Below, in pieces: positions 1 to 7,673 of a stretch of DNA of 38,727 nt. The position numbers and the translations under genes were made by a program. A model generated the notes under the pieces. That model made no database searches and was not told the DNA's origin. It saw only the letters and a program-made list of their open reading frames with translations. Within the stretch, counting starts at the first letter, position 1. The number at the start of each line of letters is the position of its first letter. Origin of the DNA: Steroidobacteraceae bacterium (GTDB lineage Bacteria > Pseudomonadota > Gammaproteobacteria > Steroidobacterales > Steroidobacteraceae); assembly GCA_018059685.1 (NCBI GenBank), contig JAGOXN010000003.1, positions 1 through 38,727 of the forward strand, in the 5' to 3' direction.

Positions 1-2
1 CG

Positions 3-476
3 CCGCTTGCACCGGTGTTCATGAGCTACGTGCTCAGCTTCATCTACGTGGGAATTTACTGGAACAATCATCACCACATGCTCCACACCGTCACCCGGGT
101 GACGGGAGGCATTCTCTGGGCCAACCTGCACTTGCTCTTCTGGCTGTCGCTGTTTCCGTTCGTCACAGGTTGGATGGGTGAAAACCACTTCGCCCCAGCC
201 CCTTCTGCCCTCTACGGCGGCGTGCTGCTGGCGGCGGCGCTCGCCTACTGGGTTCTTCAGCGGACCATCATTGCGGCGCAGGGCGCGGGGTCGCCCCTGA
301 AGGCCGCGATCGGTGGCGACTGGAAGGGAAAGCTGTCGCCGCTGCTGTACGCTCTGGGAATGCTGTCATCCTTCCTCTGGCCCTGGGTGGCGCTGGCGCT
401 CTATGTGGCAGTCGCCATACTCTGGCTGGTTCCCGATCGACGAATTGAGAAGTCGTTGCACGGTCATGGCGCCTGA
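3..476 (+). CDS. TMEM175-family potassium channel, C-terminal part (5' end outside window)
   Basis: The reading frame is already open at the left edge (P-L-A-P before the first possible start at 15), so the N-terminus with the family's first helix and its FSxxxD signature is missing. The visible part has the family hallmark YVGIYWNNHHHMLH at the start of a helix, followed by three or four further hydrophobic segments (FWLSLFPF, a VLLAAALAYWVL helix, and an LSSFLWPWVALALYVAVAILWLV segment at the C-terminus). Bacterial TMEM175 proteins (DUF1211) are inner-membrane potassium channels. The short basic C-terminal tail ends with TGA at 474-476. Family assignment is firm; ion selectivity is taken from the family and not visible here. 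Confidence 0.8.
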   Translation, partial: PLAPVFMSYVLSFIYVGIYWNNHHHMLHTVTRVTGGILWANLHLLFWLSLFPFVTGWMGENHFAPAPSALYGGVLLAAALAYWVLQRTIIAAQGAGSPLKAAIGGDWKGKLSPLLYALGMLSSFLWPWVALALYVAVAILWLVPDRRIEKSLHGHGA

Positions 477-611
477 CAGTCGGTTGCAGCGGACGGTCCG
501 CTGCGCTGGTCGCCGCTGAGCCGGAGCGTCAGACAAACTGAGCGGCGATGTCGTGACGATGTATCGTCGACTCACCAGACTTTGTGCTGATGAGCACACC
601 TGGAGTTGAAG

Positions 612-1448
612 ATGGATAGGTTGGCGCAGATTCAGCGGGCCGAGCACTTTCGGGCACTGCACGACCGACGCCAGGTGTTGCTCTTGCCCAACGCCTGGGA
701 TGCTGGCAGCGCGCGGGCGTTTGCCCACCTTGGGTTCGGCGCCATCGCCACCACGAGCGCCGGTGTGGCCTGGTCGCTGGGCTACCCCGACGGCGAGCAG
801 GCGCCGCTGCACGAGGTCATCGCGGCGATCGGGCGCATGGTGCGCGTTACCTCGGTCCCGGTCAGCGTGGATTTCGAAGCGGGTCATGGCGATTCCCCCG
901 AGGCGGTAGCCACCAACGTCAGGGCGGTGATCGATGCCGGAGCCGCAGGTATCAATCTCGAAGACGGTATCCATCACCAGAGTCTGCGCGAGATTGACGA
1001 CGCGGTACGACGGATCGCAGCGGCACGCCAGGCCGCGCGCGAGGTCGGGGTGCCGATCGTGATCAATGCGCGCGTCGATACCTGGATAGTCGGGTCCGAG
1101 GCCACCACGAGCGAGCGCATCCGGGAGACGTTGCGCCGGGCCAGTGCATATCTCGAGGCTGGTGCTGATTGCATTTACCCCATCGCCCTGGCAGACCCCG
1201 AGGTAATCGCCAGGCTGTGCGCGGGGATCCGGGGCCCGGTCAATATCGGCGCCCACGCCGGGCTGCCGAACCTGGCGGAACTCGGGCGCCTCGGCGTCGC
1301 ACGCGTCAGCACCGCCACCCGGCTCGCAACCGTAGCCCTCTCGAACGCCTGTGCGGCAGCGGAGAAGCTGCTGCGCACCGGCGACTTCGATGGTCTCGAC
1401 GCTGCCCTGGGCTATGAGAGCATCCAGCGGTTGTTCGTCGCCCCATGA
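612..1448 (+). CDS. Isocitrate lyase/PEP mutase superfamily protein
   Basis: A 278-residue TIM-barrel enzyme. ATG at 612 is chosen over the in-frame TTG at 606 because GGAG at 602-605 lies six bases before it. Superfamily motifs are clear: LLPNAWDAGSAR near residue 25, SVDFEAGHGD around residue 90 (metal and phosphate site), INLEDG near 118 and INARVDTW near 150. The KKCGH cysteine loop of true isocitrate lyases is absent, so this is not a glyoxylate-shunt lyase. The nearest functional types are the PEP-mutase, phosphonopyruvate hydrolase or oxaloacetate decarboxylase-like branches, which cleave or rearrange C-C or C-P bonds of small 2-oxo acids. Substrate unknown. It is followed 20 bases later by an AhpD-like gene, probably co-transcribed. 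Confidence 0.85.
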   Translation: MDRLAQIQRAEHFRALHDRRQVLLLPNAWDAGSARAFAHLGFGAIATTSAGVAWSLGYPDGEQAPLHEVIAAIGRMVRVTSVPVSVDFEAGHGDSPEAVATNVRAVIDAGAAGINLEDGIHHQSLREIDDAVRRIAAARQAAREVGVPIVINARVDTWIVGSEATTSERIRETLRRASAYLEAGADCIYPIALADPEVIARLCAGIRGPVNIGAHAGLPNLAELGRLGVARVSTATRLATVALSNACAAAEKLLRTGDFDGLDAALGYESIQRLFVAP

Positions 1449-1456
1449 GCTTCTTC

Positions 1457-1464
1457 AGGAGGAG
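1457..1464 (+). promoter_or_regulatory. Strong Shine-Dalgarno deciding the AhpD-like start
   Basis: AGGAGGAG sits four bases before the ATG at 1469. An upstream in-frame ATG at 1445 overlaps the previous gene and has no comparable site, so 1469 is the likely start. Confidence 0.7.
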
Positions 1465-1468
1465 TCCG

Positions 1469-1936
1469 ATGAGTCAGCGACTCGACTACAAGCTCGCCTC
1501 ACCCGCGGCGTTCAATGCGCTGATCCATACCGAACGGCAGGTTGGCCAGAGCGGCCTCGAAGCTTCTCTGCTGGAACTGGTCAAGTCCCGTGCCTCGCAG
1601 ATCAACGGCTGCGCATGGTGCCTGGACATGCACACCAAGGACGCCCGCGCCCGTGGCGAGACCGAACAGCGCCTGTACCTGCTTCCGGCGTGGCGCGAGT
1701 CCCCGTGCTACAGCGCGCGCGAGCGTGCCGCGCTGGGCTGGACCGAGGCGGTCACCCGGATTGCCACGCATGAGGTGTCCGATGCACTGTACTCCGAAGT
1801 GCGCGAGCACTTCGACGAGAAGGCCCTGGTTGACCTGACCCTGGCGATCATCGCGATCAACGGCTGGAACCGGATGAACGTTGCCTTCCGCACGCGGGTG
1901 GGCGAGTACATCAGCCCACACGGACCGGGCCGCTGA
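1469..1936 (+). CDS. Carboxymuconolactone decarboxylase family protein (AhpD-like)
   Basis: A 155-residue helical protein of the CMD/AhpD family. The redox motif is INGCAWCLDMH, with C48, C51 and H55, as in AhpD-type alkylhydroperoxidases that use a CxxC pair and a following histidine to reduce peroxides. The second half (EALVDLTLAI-like helix, then INGWNRMNVAFR near residue 135) is typical of single-domain family members. Start chosen from the strong ribosome site at 1457-1464. It follows the PEP-mutase-like gene in the same direction and converges with the STAS-like gene. Peroxidase activity and the reductant partner are inferred from the family. Confidence 0.88.
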   Translation: MSQRLDYKLASPAAFNALIHTERQVGQSGLEASLLELVKSRASQINGCAWCLDMHTKDARARGETEQRLYLLPAWRESPCYSARERAALGWTEAVTRIATHEVSDALYSEVREHFDEKALVDLTLAIIAINGWNRMNVAFRTRVGEYISPHGPGR

Positions 1937-1987
1937 AGCGCGGGCCCAACGGCCACGACGCTGAGCCGGTGGCAGTGACCGGGCTGG

Positions 1988-2353
1988 CTACCTGAGCAGC
2001 CAGCGCTCGGCTTCGTCGACGGACCGGAACACCTTGACCGGCATCGCGCGATTGACCGCCACGTCCTCGGCGAACTGCATCGTGTCACCGACGGCGTTGA
2101 CGTCGACATAGGCGATTGCCGTCGCCAGCCCGACGTACCGGGCACTGCCGCGCGACACGATTGCGAAGATCTCCAGGGCTCCGAGCCGGGGGCCCTCGAG
2201 CCGCTCCTCGATCAACACCTTCCAGCACCCGCGCGCGCGGCACTCCCGGAACACGTCCGCGACGTACTGCTCGACGTTCTCCGGGTTGTTGCGCCCGGTG
2301 ATGACGACGTGCAGGTAGCTGGGCTTCTGCTCGATCGTCAGCGCGTAGGTCAT
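1988..2353 (-). CDS. STAS/SpoIIAA-like domain protein
   Basis: A 121-residue cytosolic protein starting MTYALTIEQ. ATG at 2353 is chosen because AGGAG lies about nine bases upstream; a longer in-frame extension to 2428 is Arg/Ser-rich and looks non-coding. The fold pattern is an N-terminal strand (YLHVVITG), a helix over ENVEQYVADVFRECRARG, a central strand KVLIEERL, then helix AEDVAVNRAMPVKVFRSVDEAERWL, as in SpoIIAA-like/STAS regulatory proteins. I see no catalytic motif. It stands alone, converging with the AhpD-like gene. A 7-bp inverted repeat (1983-1989/1998-2004) overlaps its stop codon. The specific role is unknown. Confidence 0.65.
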   Translation of the reverse strand: MTYALTIEQKPSYLHVVITGRNNPENVEQYVADVFRECRARGCWKVLIEERLEGPRLGALEIFAIVSRGSARYVGLATAIAYVDVNAVGDTMQFAEDVAVNRAMPVKVFRSVDEAERWLLR

Positions 2354-2485
2354 GCGTCGTACTCCTGCGTCCTCGTCACAGCTGGCTGAAGCACTCCGGG
2401 TTGTCCTGCCGCCCCTCGGCGCACGCATCGCGCACGCGCCGACGCCGTATCCGTGATACTAATGCAGCTCGTTCAGGTTCGGCGA

Positions 2486-3712
2486 TCAGCTGAGCGCGTC
2501 GGCCACGATCTCGATCCAGTGCCGCACTGGAACCGGGCTCGCCGTCCGCAGGTGTTCGAGGCAGCCGACGTTCGCAGTCGCGATCACGTCGGGCCGGTCC
2601 CGGAGCAGGGCTGCGAGCTTCCGCTCGCGCAACTCACGCGCGAGCCGTGGCTGCAGGATCGAAAAGGTACCCGCCGAACCGCAGCACATCGTCGATTCAG
2701 CGGTTGGCACGAGCCGGCATCCCGCGGCGACGAGCAGCGCCTCGACGCGTCCGCCGAGCCGTTGCCCGTGCTGCAGCGTGCAGGGTGCCTGCCAGGCGAC
2801 GCGCAGGCCGGTGCCGCGGCCGGTGCCGGCCCGTTCCAGGTCGGACGGCAGGATGACCTCGGCCAGGTCCCGCACTGCGTCGCTCAGCCGCTGCGCTCGC
2901 GCGGCGCATGTTCCGTCCCGGGCGAGCAGCCGACCGTAGTCCTTCAACATCAGACCGCAGGCGCTGGCTGAGCTCACGACGCACCCGGCACCGGCCTCGA
3001 GTGCCGCACCGCAGGCGTCCGCGTTGCTGCGTGCAAGGTCGAGGGCGCGGGTCGTCTGGCCGAGGTGGTATGCGAGCGCGCCGCAACAGCGCTCGCCGGG
3101 CAGGCGCTCGACCGCGATGCCGATTGCGTCGAGCACGCGAACCGCTGCCGCATTGATTCCGGGAGCCAGCCCTGGCTGTACGCAGCCTTCGAGCAGCACG
3201 ACATGCCGCTCGTGTCGCGTCGCCTCCGGGACGGGCGCTCGCCGCGGTGCTCGTGGCGGGATCCGGGCCCGCAATGCCGCGGGCAGCCATGCGCGCGCGG
3301 CCTGCCCGAGTCGCAGTGCCGCGCCGAACAGGCGCGGCCGGGAAAGCACCGCGTGGAGCAGCCGGCGCAGCGTCCGCTGCGGGAACCCGCGAGGGGCGTG
3401 TTCCTCCACGAGTTCGCGGCCGAGGTCGATCAACCGGCCATACTCGACGCCCGAAGGGCAGGCGCGCTCGCACGCGCGGCAGGTGAGGCAGCGGTCGAGG
3501 TGCTCGCGCGTCGTCGCGGAAACCGGCACGCCTTCGACCATTTGCTTGATCAGGTAGATGCGGCCGCGCGGGCTGTCGAGCTCGTTGCCCGTGACGCGGT
3601 AGGTGGGGCACGCAGGCAGGCAGAACCCGCAGTGCACACAGCTCCTGAGCAGCGACTGGGCCTCGCATCCGCGCTCGGTGCCTGCCAGTCGTCCGGCCGG
3701 GAGCGAGTACAT
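2486..3712 (-). CDS. glcF: Glycolate oxidase iron-sulfur subunit GlcF
   Basis: A 408-residue protein, the size of E. coli GlcF. Two 4Fe-4S motifs lie in the N-terminal quarter: CVHCGFCLPACP near residue 26 and CLTCRACERACPSGV near residue 75. The C-terminal half has two cysteine-rich CCG-type modules (GERCCGALAYHLG and TMCCGSAGTFS), as in GlcF and heterodisulfide-reductase-like electron carriers. It passes electrons from the flavin subunits towards the quinone pool at the membrane. It is last of glcD-glcE-glcF, four bases after glcE. A succinate-dehydrogenase-like lactate oxidase is the main alternative, but the DEF order favours glycolate. Confidence 0.93.
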   Translation of the reverse strand: MYSLPAGRLAGTERGCEAQSLLRSCVHCGFCLPACPTYRVTGNELDSPRGRIYLIKQMVEGVPVSATTREHLDRCLTCRACERACPSGVEYGRLIDLGRELVEEHAPRGFPQRTLRRLLHAVLSRPRLFGAALRLGQAARAWLPAALRARIPPRAPRRAPVPEATRHERHVVLLEGCVQPGLAPGINAAAVRVLDAIGIAVERLPGERCCGALAYHLGQTTRALDLARSNADACGAALEAGAGCVVSSASACGLMLKDYGRLLARDGTCAARAQRLSDAVRDLAEVILPSDLERAGTGRGTGLRVAWQAPCTLQHGQRLGGRVEALLVAAGCRLVPTAESTMCCGSAGTFSILQPRLARELRERKLAALLRDRPDVIATANVGCLEHLRTASPVPVRHWIEIVADALS

Positions 3713-3716
3713 GGCC

Positions 3717-4775
3717 CTACAGGTCCGAATACATGCGACCGGGGTTCAGGATGCCGGCCGGATCGAACACGCGCTTCAGCTGCCGGTGCAGGTGCATGAC
3801 CGGGCCGGCCAGCGGCGCGAACGATTCCGCCCCTGCAGGCCCGTGACGGAACCGGGTCGCGTGGCCGCCCGCTGCAGCGAGTGTGTCGAAAACCTCGATC
3901 CCCGGATCGAGGTGGTACCAGCGCTGCATTCCGTCCCATTCGATGAGCGGCTCGGCCCCGAGCGGCAGCGGCGGCGCGACCGGCGGCAACACGCACTGCC
4001 AGAGCGGCTTCTCACCCGCGAAATGCGGGTGCCGATGTTCGCGCAGTCCTCGCCAGAAATCCGGGGCGTCGGACAGGGGTTCGCCTCCGACGCGCCGCTG
4101 CACGGCATCGAGCGTCGCGTCCGATCCCTCGAATCGCAGGTACAGCCGGCCATCGGTCCACGCACTGGCGGTCATCGGCAGCCCACTGCGAGCGAGATCC
4201 GCCAGTACCTGCAATGCGCCTGGCTCGTCGATCTCGTGCAACAGGGTGCGTTCGCCGGCTGACTGCGGCAGCACCTTGAGCGACACGTCGAGCACGATGC
4301 CGAGGATTCCGAGCGAGCCGGCCATGAGTCGCGCGAGGTCGTAGCCCGCGACGTTCTTCATCACCTCGCCGCCGAAACGCAGTACGCGGCCGTCACCGGC
4401 CAGCATACGCACACCGAGTACGTAGTCCCGGACCGGGCCTGCAGAGGTGCGTGCCGGGCCGGCGAGGCCACACGCGACCGTCCCACCGATCGTCGCGGCC
4501 GTGCCGAAATGCGGTGGCTCGAACGGCAGGCGCTGTCCGTGCGTCGCGAGCTGCGACTCGAGTTCCGCCAGCGGCGTGCCGCCACGGGCGGTGATCACGA
4601 GTTCAGCGGGGTCGTGCCGCAGGATGCCGCGGTGGGCCGTCGTCGGCAGGATCGCGCCGTCGATGGCGCGTCCGTAGAACCGCTTTGAATCGCCGCCGAC
4701 GATCCGCAGCGGTATGCCGCGTGCCGAGGCCTCGCGCACCCGGGCCACGAGTTCCGTCGTGTCGTCGTGGTCCAT
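3717..4775 (-). CDS. glcE: Glycolate oxidase FAD-binding subunit GlcE
   Basis: A 352-residue FAD-binding protein of the PCMH/FAD_binding_4 type, shorter than GlcD as expected for GlcE. Visible motifs are IVGGDSKRFYGR near residue 25, PPHFGTAATIGGTVACGLAGP near residue 85 (the pyrophosphate-binding PCMH loop) and MKNVAGYDLARLMAGSLGILG near residue 140. The C-terminus carries HLHRQLKRVFDPAGILNPGRMY, the usual FAD-linked oxidase ending. It acts with GlcD and GlcF to oxidise glycolate to glyoxylate. It begins six bases after glcD, consistent with one transcript. Confidence 0.93.
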   Translation of the reverse strand: MDHDDTTELVARVREASARGIPLRIVGGDSKRFYGRAIDGAILPTTAHRGILRHDPAELVITARGGTPLAELESQLATHGQRLPFEPPHFGTAATIGGTVACGLAGPARTSAGPVRDYVLGVRMLAGDGRVLRFGGEVMKNVAGYDLARLMAGSLGILGIVLDVSLKVLPQSAGERTLLHEIDEPGALQVLADLARSGLPMTASAWTDGRLYLRFEGSDATLDAVQRRVGGEPLSDAPDFWRGLREHRHPHFAGEKPLWQCVLPPVAPPLPLGAEPLIEWDGMQRWYHLDPGIEVFDTLAAAGGHATRFRHGPAGAESFAPLAGPVMHLHRQLKRVFDPAGILNPGRMYSDL

Positions 4776-4781
4776 CGCGGC

Positions 4782-6239
4782 TCAGAATCGCGGCAGGTGT
4801 GCAAACGGCAGCCTGCCTCCGTGGACCCGCATCGCTCCGTAATCCGCGCAGCGGGCGTGCGTCGGCACGGCCTTGCCCGGATTCAGCAGGCCGTCGGGGT
4901 CGAACGCACGCTTCACGTCGTGAAAGACCGCGAGTTCCTCCGGGCTGAACTGCGTGCACATCGGTCCGAGCTTCTCCACGCCGACCCCGTGCTCGCCCGT
5001 GACCGTCCCTCCCACCGCGACGCACAGCTCGAGGATCTCCGCACCGAGCTGCTCGGCGCGCTCGACCTCGCCGGGTCGGCCCGCGTCGAACAGGATGAGC
5101 GGGTGCAGATTGCCGTCGCCGGCGTGGAACACGTTCGCGACCGGCAGCCCGGCGCCGCGCGCCAGCGCATCGATGCGTTCGAGCACGTCCGCCAGGTGTC
5201 GGCGCGGAATCGTCCCGTCCATGCAGAAGTAGTCGGGCGCGAGGCGGCCCACCGCCGGGAAAGCCGACTTGCGTCCGGACCACATTCGCAGTCGCGCGGC
5301 CTCATCGGTTGCGACCTGCAGGCCAGTCGCCCCGCATCCGCCGAGCAGGCCCACGACAGCCTCGAGTTCCCGCTGCACCTCGTGGTCGGGACCGTCGAGC
5401 TCGCAGAGCAGCAGCGCCGCGGCATCGCCGGGGTAACCGCAGTTCGCGAAAGCCTCGGCCGCGCGGATCGCCGGCGCGTCCATCATCTCGAGCCCGGCCG
5501 GCACGACGCCGGAGGCGATGATGCGGCCGACGGCCTCTGCGCAGCTGCGCACGTCGCCGAACGCGGCCATCAGCAGCTCCACCCGCTCCGGCAGCGGCTC
5601 GAGGCGCACCGTCGCTTCGAGCACGACCCCGAGCATGCCTTCCGATCCCGTGAGCAGTGCGAGCAGCGGCAGGCCCGGCGCCTCGCCCGAGGTCGCTCCG
5701 AACTCGAGCAGCTCGCCGTCGATGGTGGCCACGCGCAGCGCGAGCAGGTTGTGAACGGTGAGTCCGTGCTTGAGACAGTGAACCCCGCCGGAATTCTCCG
5801 CCACGTTGCCGCCGATCGTGCAGGCCACCTGGGAGGAAGGGTCCGGGGCGTAGTAGAGCCCGTGCGGCATCGCGGCGTTCGAGATCGCGAGGTTCGTGAC
5901 GCCGGGCTCGACCCGCGCGAACCGCCGCGCCGGATCGAGTTCGAGGATACGGTCGAGCCGGGTCAGCACGAGCAGCACTCCACCGGGGACCGGCAGCGCC
6001 CCGCCCGACAGGCCGGTGCCCGCGCCGCGCGCGACGACCGGCGTCGCATGGCGGCGGCAGGCACGCAGCACCCGGATCACCTGTTCGCGCGTGCGGGGCA
6101 GGACGACGATGTCTGGCCGCCGCCGCTGGGTGTTGAGTGCGTCGCATTCAAACGGGGTGCAGGCCTCCGCTGCCACCAGCACGGCGTCGCTGCCGAGTGC
6201 GGCACGCAGGCGGCGCACCAGTGTCGGGTCAGGTGCCAC
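4782..6239 (-). CDS. glcD: Glycolate oxidase catalytic flavoprotein subunit GlcD
   Basis: A 485-residue FAD-linked oxidase. The N-terminal FAD_binding_4 domain contains [18 protein letters not shown] near residue 65, [18 protein letters not shown] near residue 135 and [12 protein letters not shown] near residue 190. The C-terminal oxidase domain has [14 protein letters not shown] near residue 375 and [14 protein letters not shown] near residue 420, the histidine-bearing active-site loops of the D-2-hydroxyacid dehydrogenase family. It oxidises glycolate (and often D-lactate). Start is GTG at 6239, overlapping the 3' end of rpiA by 11 bases, so translation is probably coupled to rpiA. Order glcD-glcE-glcF supports glycolate over D-lactate. 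Confidence 0.93.
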   Translation of the reverse strand: MAPDPTLVRRLRAALGSDAVLVAAEACTPFECDALNTQRRRPDIVVLPRTREQVIRVLRACRRHATPVVARGAGTGLSGGALPVPGGVLLVLTRLDRILELDPARRFARVEPGVTNLAISNAAMPHGLYYAPDPSSQVACTIGGNVAENSGGVHCLKHGLTVHNLLALRVATIDGELLEFGATSGEAPGLPLLALLTGSEGMLGVVLEATVRLEPLPERVELLMAAFGDVRSCAEAVGRIIASGVVPAGLEMMDAPAIRAAEAFANCGYPGDAAALLLCELDGPDHEVQRELEAVVGLLGGCGATGLQVATDEAARLRMWSGRKSAFPAVGRLAPDYFCMDGTIPRRHLADVLERIDALARGAGLPVANVFHAGDGNLHPLILFDAGRPGEVERAEQLGAEILELCVAVGGTVTGEHGVGVEKLGPMCTQFSPEELAVFHDVKRAFDPDGLLNPGKAVPTHARCADYGAMRVHGGRLPFAHLPRF

Positions 6240-6894
6240 GCGTCATCGTCACGATGCCCGTGTCCGTCCCGACGAGCAGCACGTCTGCGGGACGCCGTGC
6301 GAACAGGCCCACCGTGACGACCCCCGCGACCTGATTGATCTCGCCCTCGAGGGCGACCGGGTCGCCGATCACCAGGCCGCGTACGTCCAGGATGTGGTTG
6401 CCATTATCGGTCACGACGCCCTCGCGCCATGCCGGATCGCCGCCGAGCCGCACGATCTGTCGCGCGACGTGCCCCCGGGCCATCGGGATCACCTCGACGG
6501 GCAGGGGAAAACGGCCGAGGCGGGCCACGACTTTCTGCTCGTCCACGATGCACACGAAGCGGCGCGAGGCGGCCGCGACGACCTTCTCGCGGGTGAGGGC
6601 GCCGCCGCCGCCCTTGATGAGGTGCAGATCCCGGGTCGCCTCGTCGGCACCGTCGACGTACACCTCGAGTTCCCCGGTCGCGTTCAGGTCGAGCACCGCG
6701 ATGCCGTGGGCCGTCAGGCGCTGGGTGCTGGCGGTGGAGCTCGAGACCGCGCCGGCGATGCGGTGACGCAGGGCGGCGAGCCCCTCGATGAAGAAATTCA
6801 CGGTGGAACCGGTGCCGACGCCGACTATGGCGCCGTCGCGGACGAACTCGAGCGCTGCTTCTGCGGCACGCTGCTTCTTCAGGTCCTGGTTCAT
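6229..6894 (-). CDS. rpiA: Ribose-5-phosphate isomerase A
   Basis: A 221-residue cytosolic enzyme (E. coli RpiA is 219) interconverting ribose 5-phosphate and ribulose 5-phosphate in the pentose phosphate pathway. Motifs are [16 protein letters not shown] near residue 24 (phosphate loop), VDGADE near residue 81 (catalytic acid region) and [19 protein letters not shown] near residue 93 (catalytic Glu and Lys). The start at 6894 is preceded by a G-rich stretch (GGGGGGCGC) that may serve as ribosome site. Its 3' end overlaps glcD by 11 bases. A hairpin at 6916-6941 lies just upstream and may insulate it from the small lysine-rich gene. Confidence 0.95.
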   Translation of the reverse strand: MNQDLKKQRAAEAALEFVRDGAIVGVGTGSTVNFFIEGLAALRHRIAGAVSSSTASTQRLTAHGIAVLDLNATGELEVYVDGADEATRDLHLIKGGGGALTREKVVAAASRRFVCIVDEQKVVARLGRFPLPVEVIPMARGHVARQIVRLGGDPAWREGVVTDNGNHILDVRGLVIGDPVALEGEINQVAGVVTVGLFARRPADVLLVGTDTGIVTMTRGT

Positions 6895-6915
6895 GGGTTG
6901 CGCCCCCCGGAAACA

Positions 6916-6941
6916 ACTGTGCCCGCTTTCGCGGGCACAGT
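6916..6941 (-). terminator. Intrinsic-terminator-like hairpin between the lysine-rich gene and rpiA
   Basis: An 11-bp perfect stem (ACTGTGCCCGC/GCGGGCACAGT) with a GAAA loop on the minus strand, followed by TGTTT. The U-tract is short, so it may leak into rpiA. A second hairpin (arms 6946-6952 and 6958-6964) overlaps the stop codon of the lysine-rich gene just before it. Confidence 0.6.
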
Positions 6942-6962
6942 CGTCAAGCTTCGTCGTGAAGC

Positions 6963-7037
6963 TTACTTCTTCTTGGCGGCCTTCTTCGGCTTCGCCTTCG
7001 CCTTAGCCTTCTTCGCTGCCTTCTTCTTCGCTGCCAT
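6963..7037 (-). CDS. 24-residue lysine/alanine-rich basic protein
   Basis: A very small gene: ATG at 7037, TAA at 6965-6963. The product is built almost only from Lys and Ala: 13 lysines, 9 alanines, one proline (P17) and the initiator Met; it begins [10 protein letters not shown]. All lysine codons are AAG. The sequence resembles the tails of bacterial histone H1-like and AlgP-type proteins, so nucleic-acid binding is likely but unproven. ATG at 7037 has GGAG nine bases upstream; an in-frame ATG at 7052 would add MEIET but has no ribosome site. Support for a real gene: a candidate promoter at 7074-7102, an AT-rich leader unlike the GC-rich surroundings, and a terminator-like hairpin downstream. 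Confidence 0.65.
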   Translation of the reverse strand: MAAKKKAAKKAKAKAKPKKAAKKK

Positions 7038-7073
7038 TGTCTCAATCTCCATGTCGGGTTAGTCCGGGCGCAG

Positions 7074-7102
7074 TATTTACAGAAATCAAAACCCGATTGC
7101 AA
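7074..7102 (-). promoter_or_regulatory. Candidate promoter of the lysine-rich small gene
   Basis: On the minus strand TTGCAA (7102-7097) and TAAATA (7079-7074) are separated by 17 bases. The predicted start near 7067 gives a leader of about 30 bases to the ATG at 7037. The segment 7071-7102 is clearly AT-rich against its surroundings. Confidence 0.45.
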
Positions 7103-7109
7103 GAGGCAC

Positions 7110-7130
7110 GTCACGAAATCTTGTCGTGAC
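7110..7130. repeat. 7-bp inverted repeat upstream of the candidate promoter
   Basis: GTCACGA (7110-7116) and TCGTGAC (7124-7130) are separated by seven bases. The element lies just upstream of the -35 of the lysine-rich gene, where an operator could sit. It could equally be a weak 3' hairpin of the EVE-domain gene. Confidence 0.4.
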
Positions 7131-7151
7131 TCCTGATGTCGCGATCGACCG

Positions 7152-7182
7152 ACGATGCGACGCATCGTTCCGCGACGATGCG
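7152..7182. repeat. Three-copy ACGATGCG element (direct plus inverted)
   Basis: ACGATGCG occurs at 7152-7159 and 7175-7182, with its inverted copy CGCATCGT at 7161-7168 between them. The middle copy can pair with either neighbour, giving two mutually exclusive 8-bp stems. It lies 27 bases past the EVE gene stop in the 171-base gap 7038-7208, so it may be a transcript-end structure. Confidence 0.5.
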
Positions 7183-7208
7183 TTCGCACTGCGATTCAAG
7201 GCATTCGC

Positions 7209-7673
7209 TCACTCGATCGAAAGGACGAAGCGCCACTCTTCGCGCGTCACCGGAGTCACCGACAATCGGTTGCCTCGTCGCAGGATCAGCATCCCGGCGA
7301 GCGCTCCATGCGCATGTTTGCGCAAGTCCTCGAGCGTGATCGGCGGGTCGACGCGTCGCTCGAGTCGCACGTCGACGCAGTACCAGCGCGGCGCGCGCGC
7401 GTCGCTGCCCGGGTCGAAGTAACGGTGCTTCGGATCGAGCGCTGCCGGCTCCGGGTATGCCGCGCGCACGATGCGCACGATGCCGACGATGCCAGGTACC
7501 GCGCAGCTCGAGTGATAGAAGAATCCCCGGTCGCCGACGCGCATGCCGTCGCGGATCATGTTGCGCGCCTGGTAGTTGCGCACGCCGTCCCAGGCCGCCG
7601 TGGAGTCAGGCGCCCGGGCGAGGTCGTCGATGCTGAACGCATCGGGTTCCGACTTGAACAGCCAGTACTTCAC
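7209..7673 (-). CDS. EVE domain-containing protein
   Basis: A 154-residue single-domain protein of the EVE/PUA-like family (thymocyte nuclear protein 1 type). The signature is at the N-terminus: YWLFKSEPDAFSIDDL, then WDGVRNYQARN near residue 29, MRVGDRGFFYHSS near residue 44 and GIVGIVRIVRAAYPE. The domain ends with RLSVTPVTREEWRFVL. EVE proteins bind modified bases in RNA or DNA. Its ATG overlaps the stop of fau (ATGA, 7670-7673), implying translational coupling. The ligand is not deducible here. Confidence 0.92.
   Translation of the reverse strand: MKYWLFKSEPDAFSIDDLARAPDSTAAWDGVRNYQARNMIRDGMRVGDRGFFYHSSCAVPGIVGIVRIVRAAYPEPAALDPKHRYFDPGSDARAPRWYCVDVRLERRVDPPITLEDLRKHAHGALAGMLILRRGNRLSVTPVTREEWRFVLSIE

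Noticed and set aside
486-504. Nearly perfect palindrome GCAGCGGAC-G-GTCCGCTGC after the TMEM175 gene
   Set aside because: It could be a terminator stem but there is no T-tract on either strand; without a second copy or context I cannot support it as a feature. The rest of the gap 477-611 shows only the ribosome site of the next gene.
366-1256. Long open frames opposite or out of frame with clear genes (here and at 4767-6317, 9689-11665, 14147-16231, 23400-26390, 32792-34800)
   Set aside because: They are antisense shadows expected in high-GC DNA: Arg/Pro/His-rich products with no recognisable domain, each fully covered by a recognised gene on the other strand or frame.
6944-7189. 81-residue minus-strand frame over the lysine-rich gene
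   Set aside because: It is Arg-rich because it reads the AAG/GCG repeats out of frame; the Lys/Ala frame has the ribosome site and promoter spacing.
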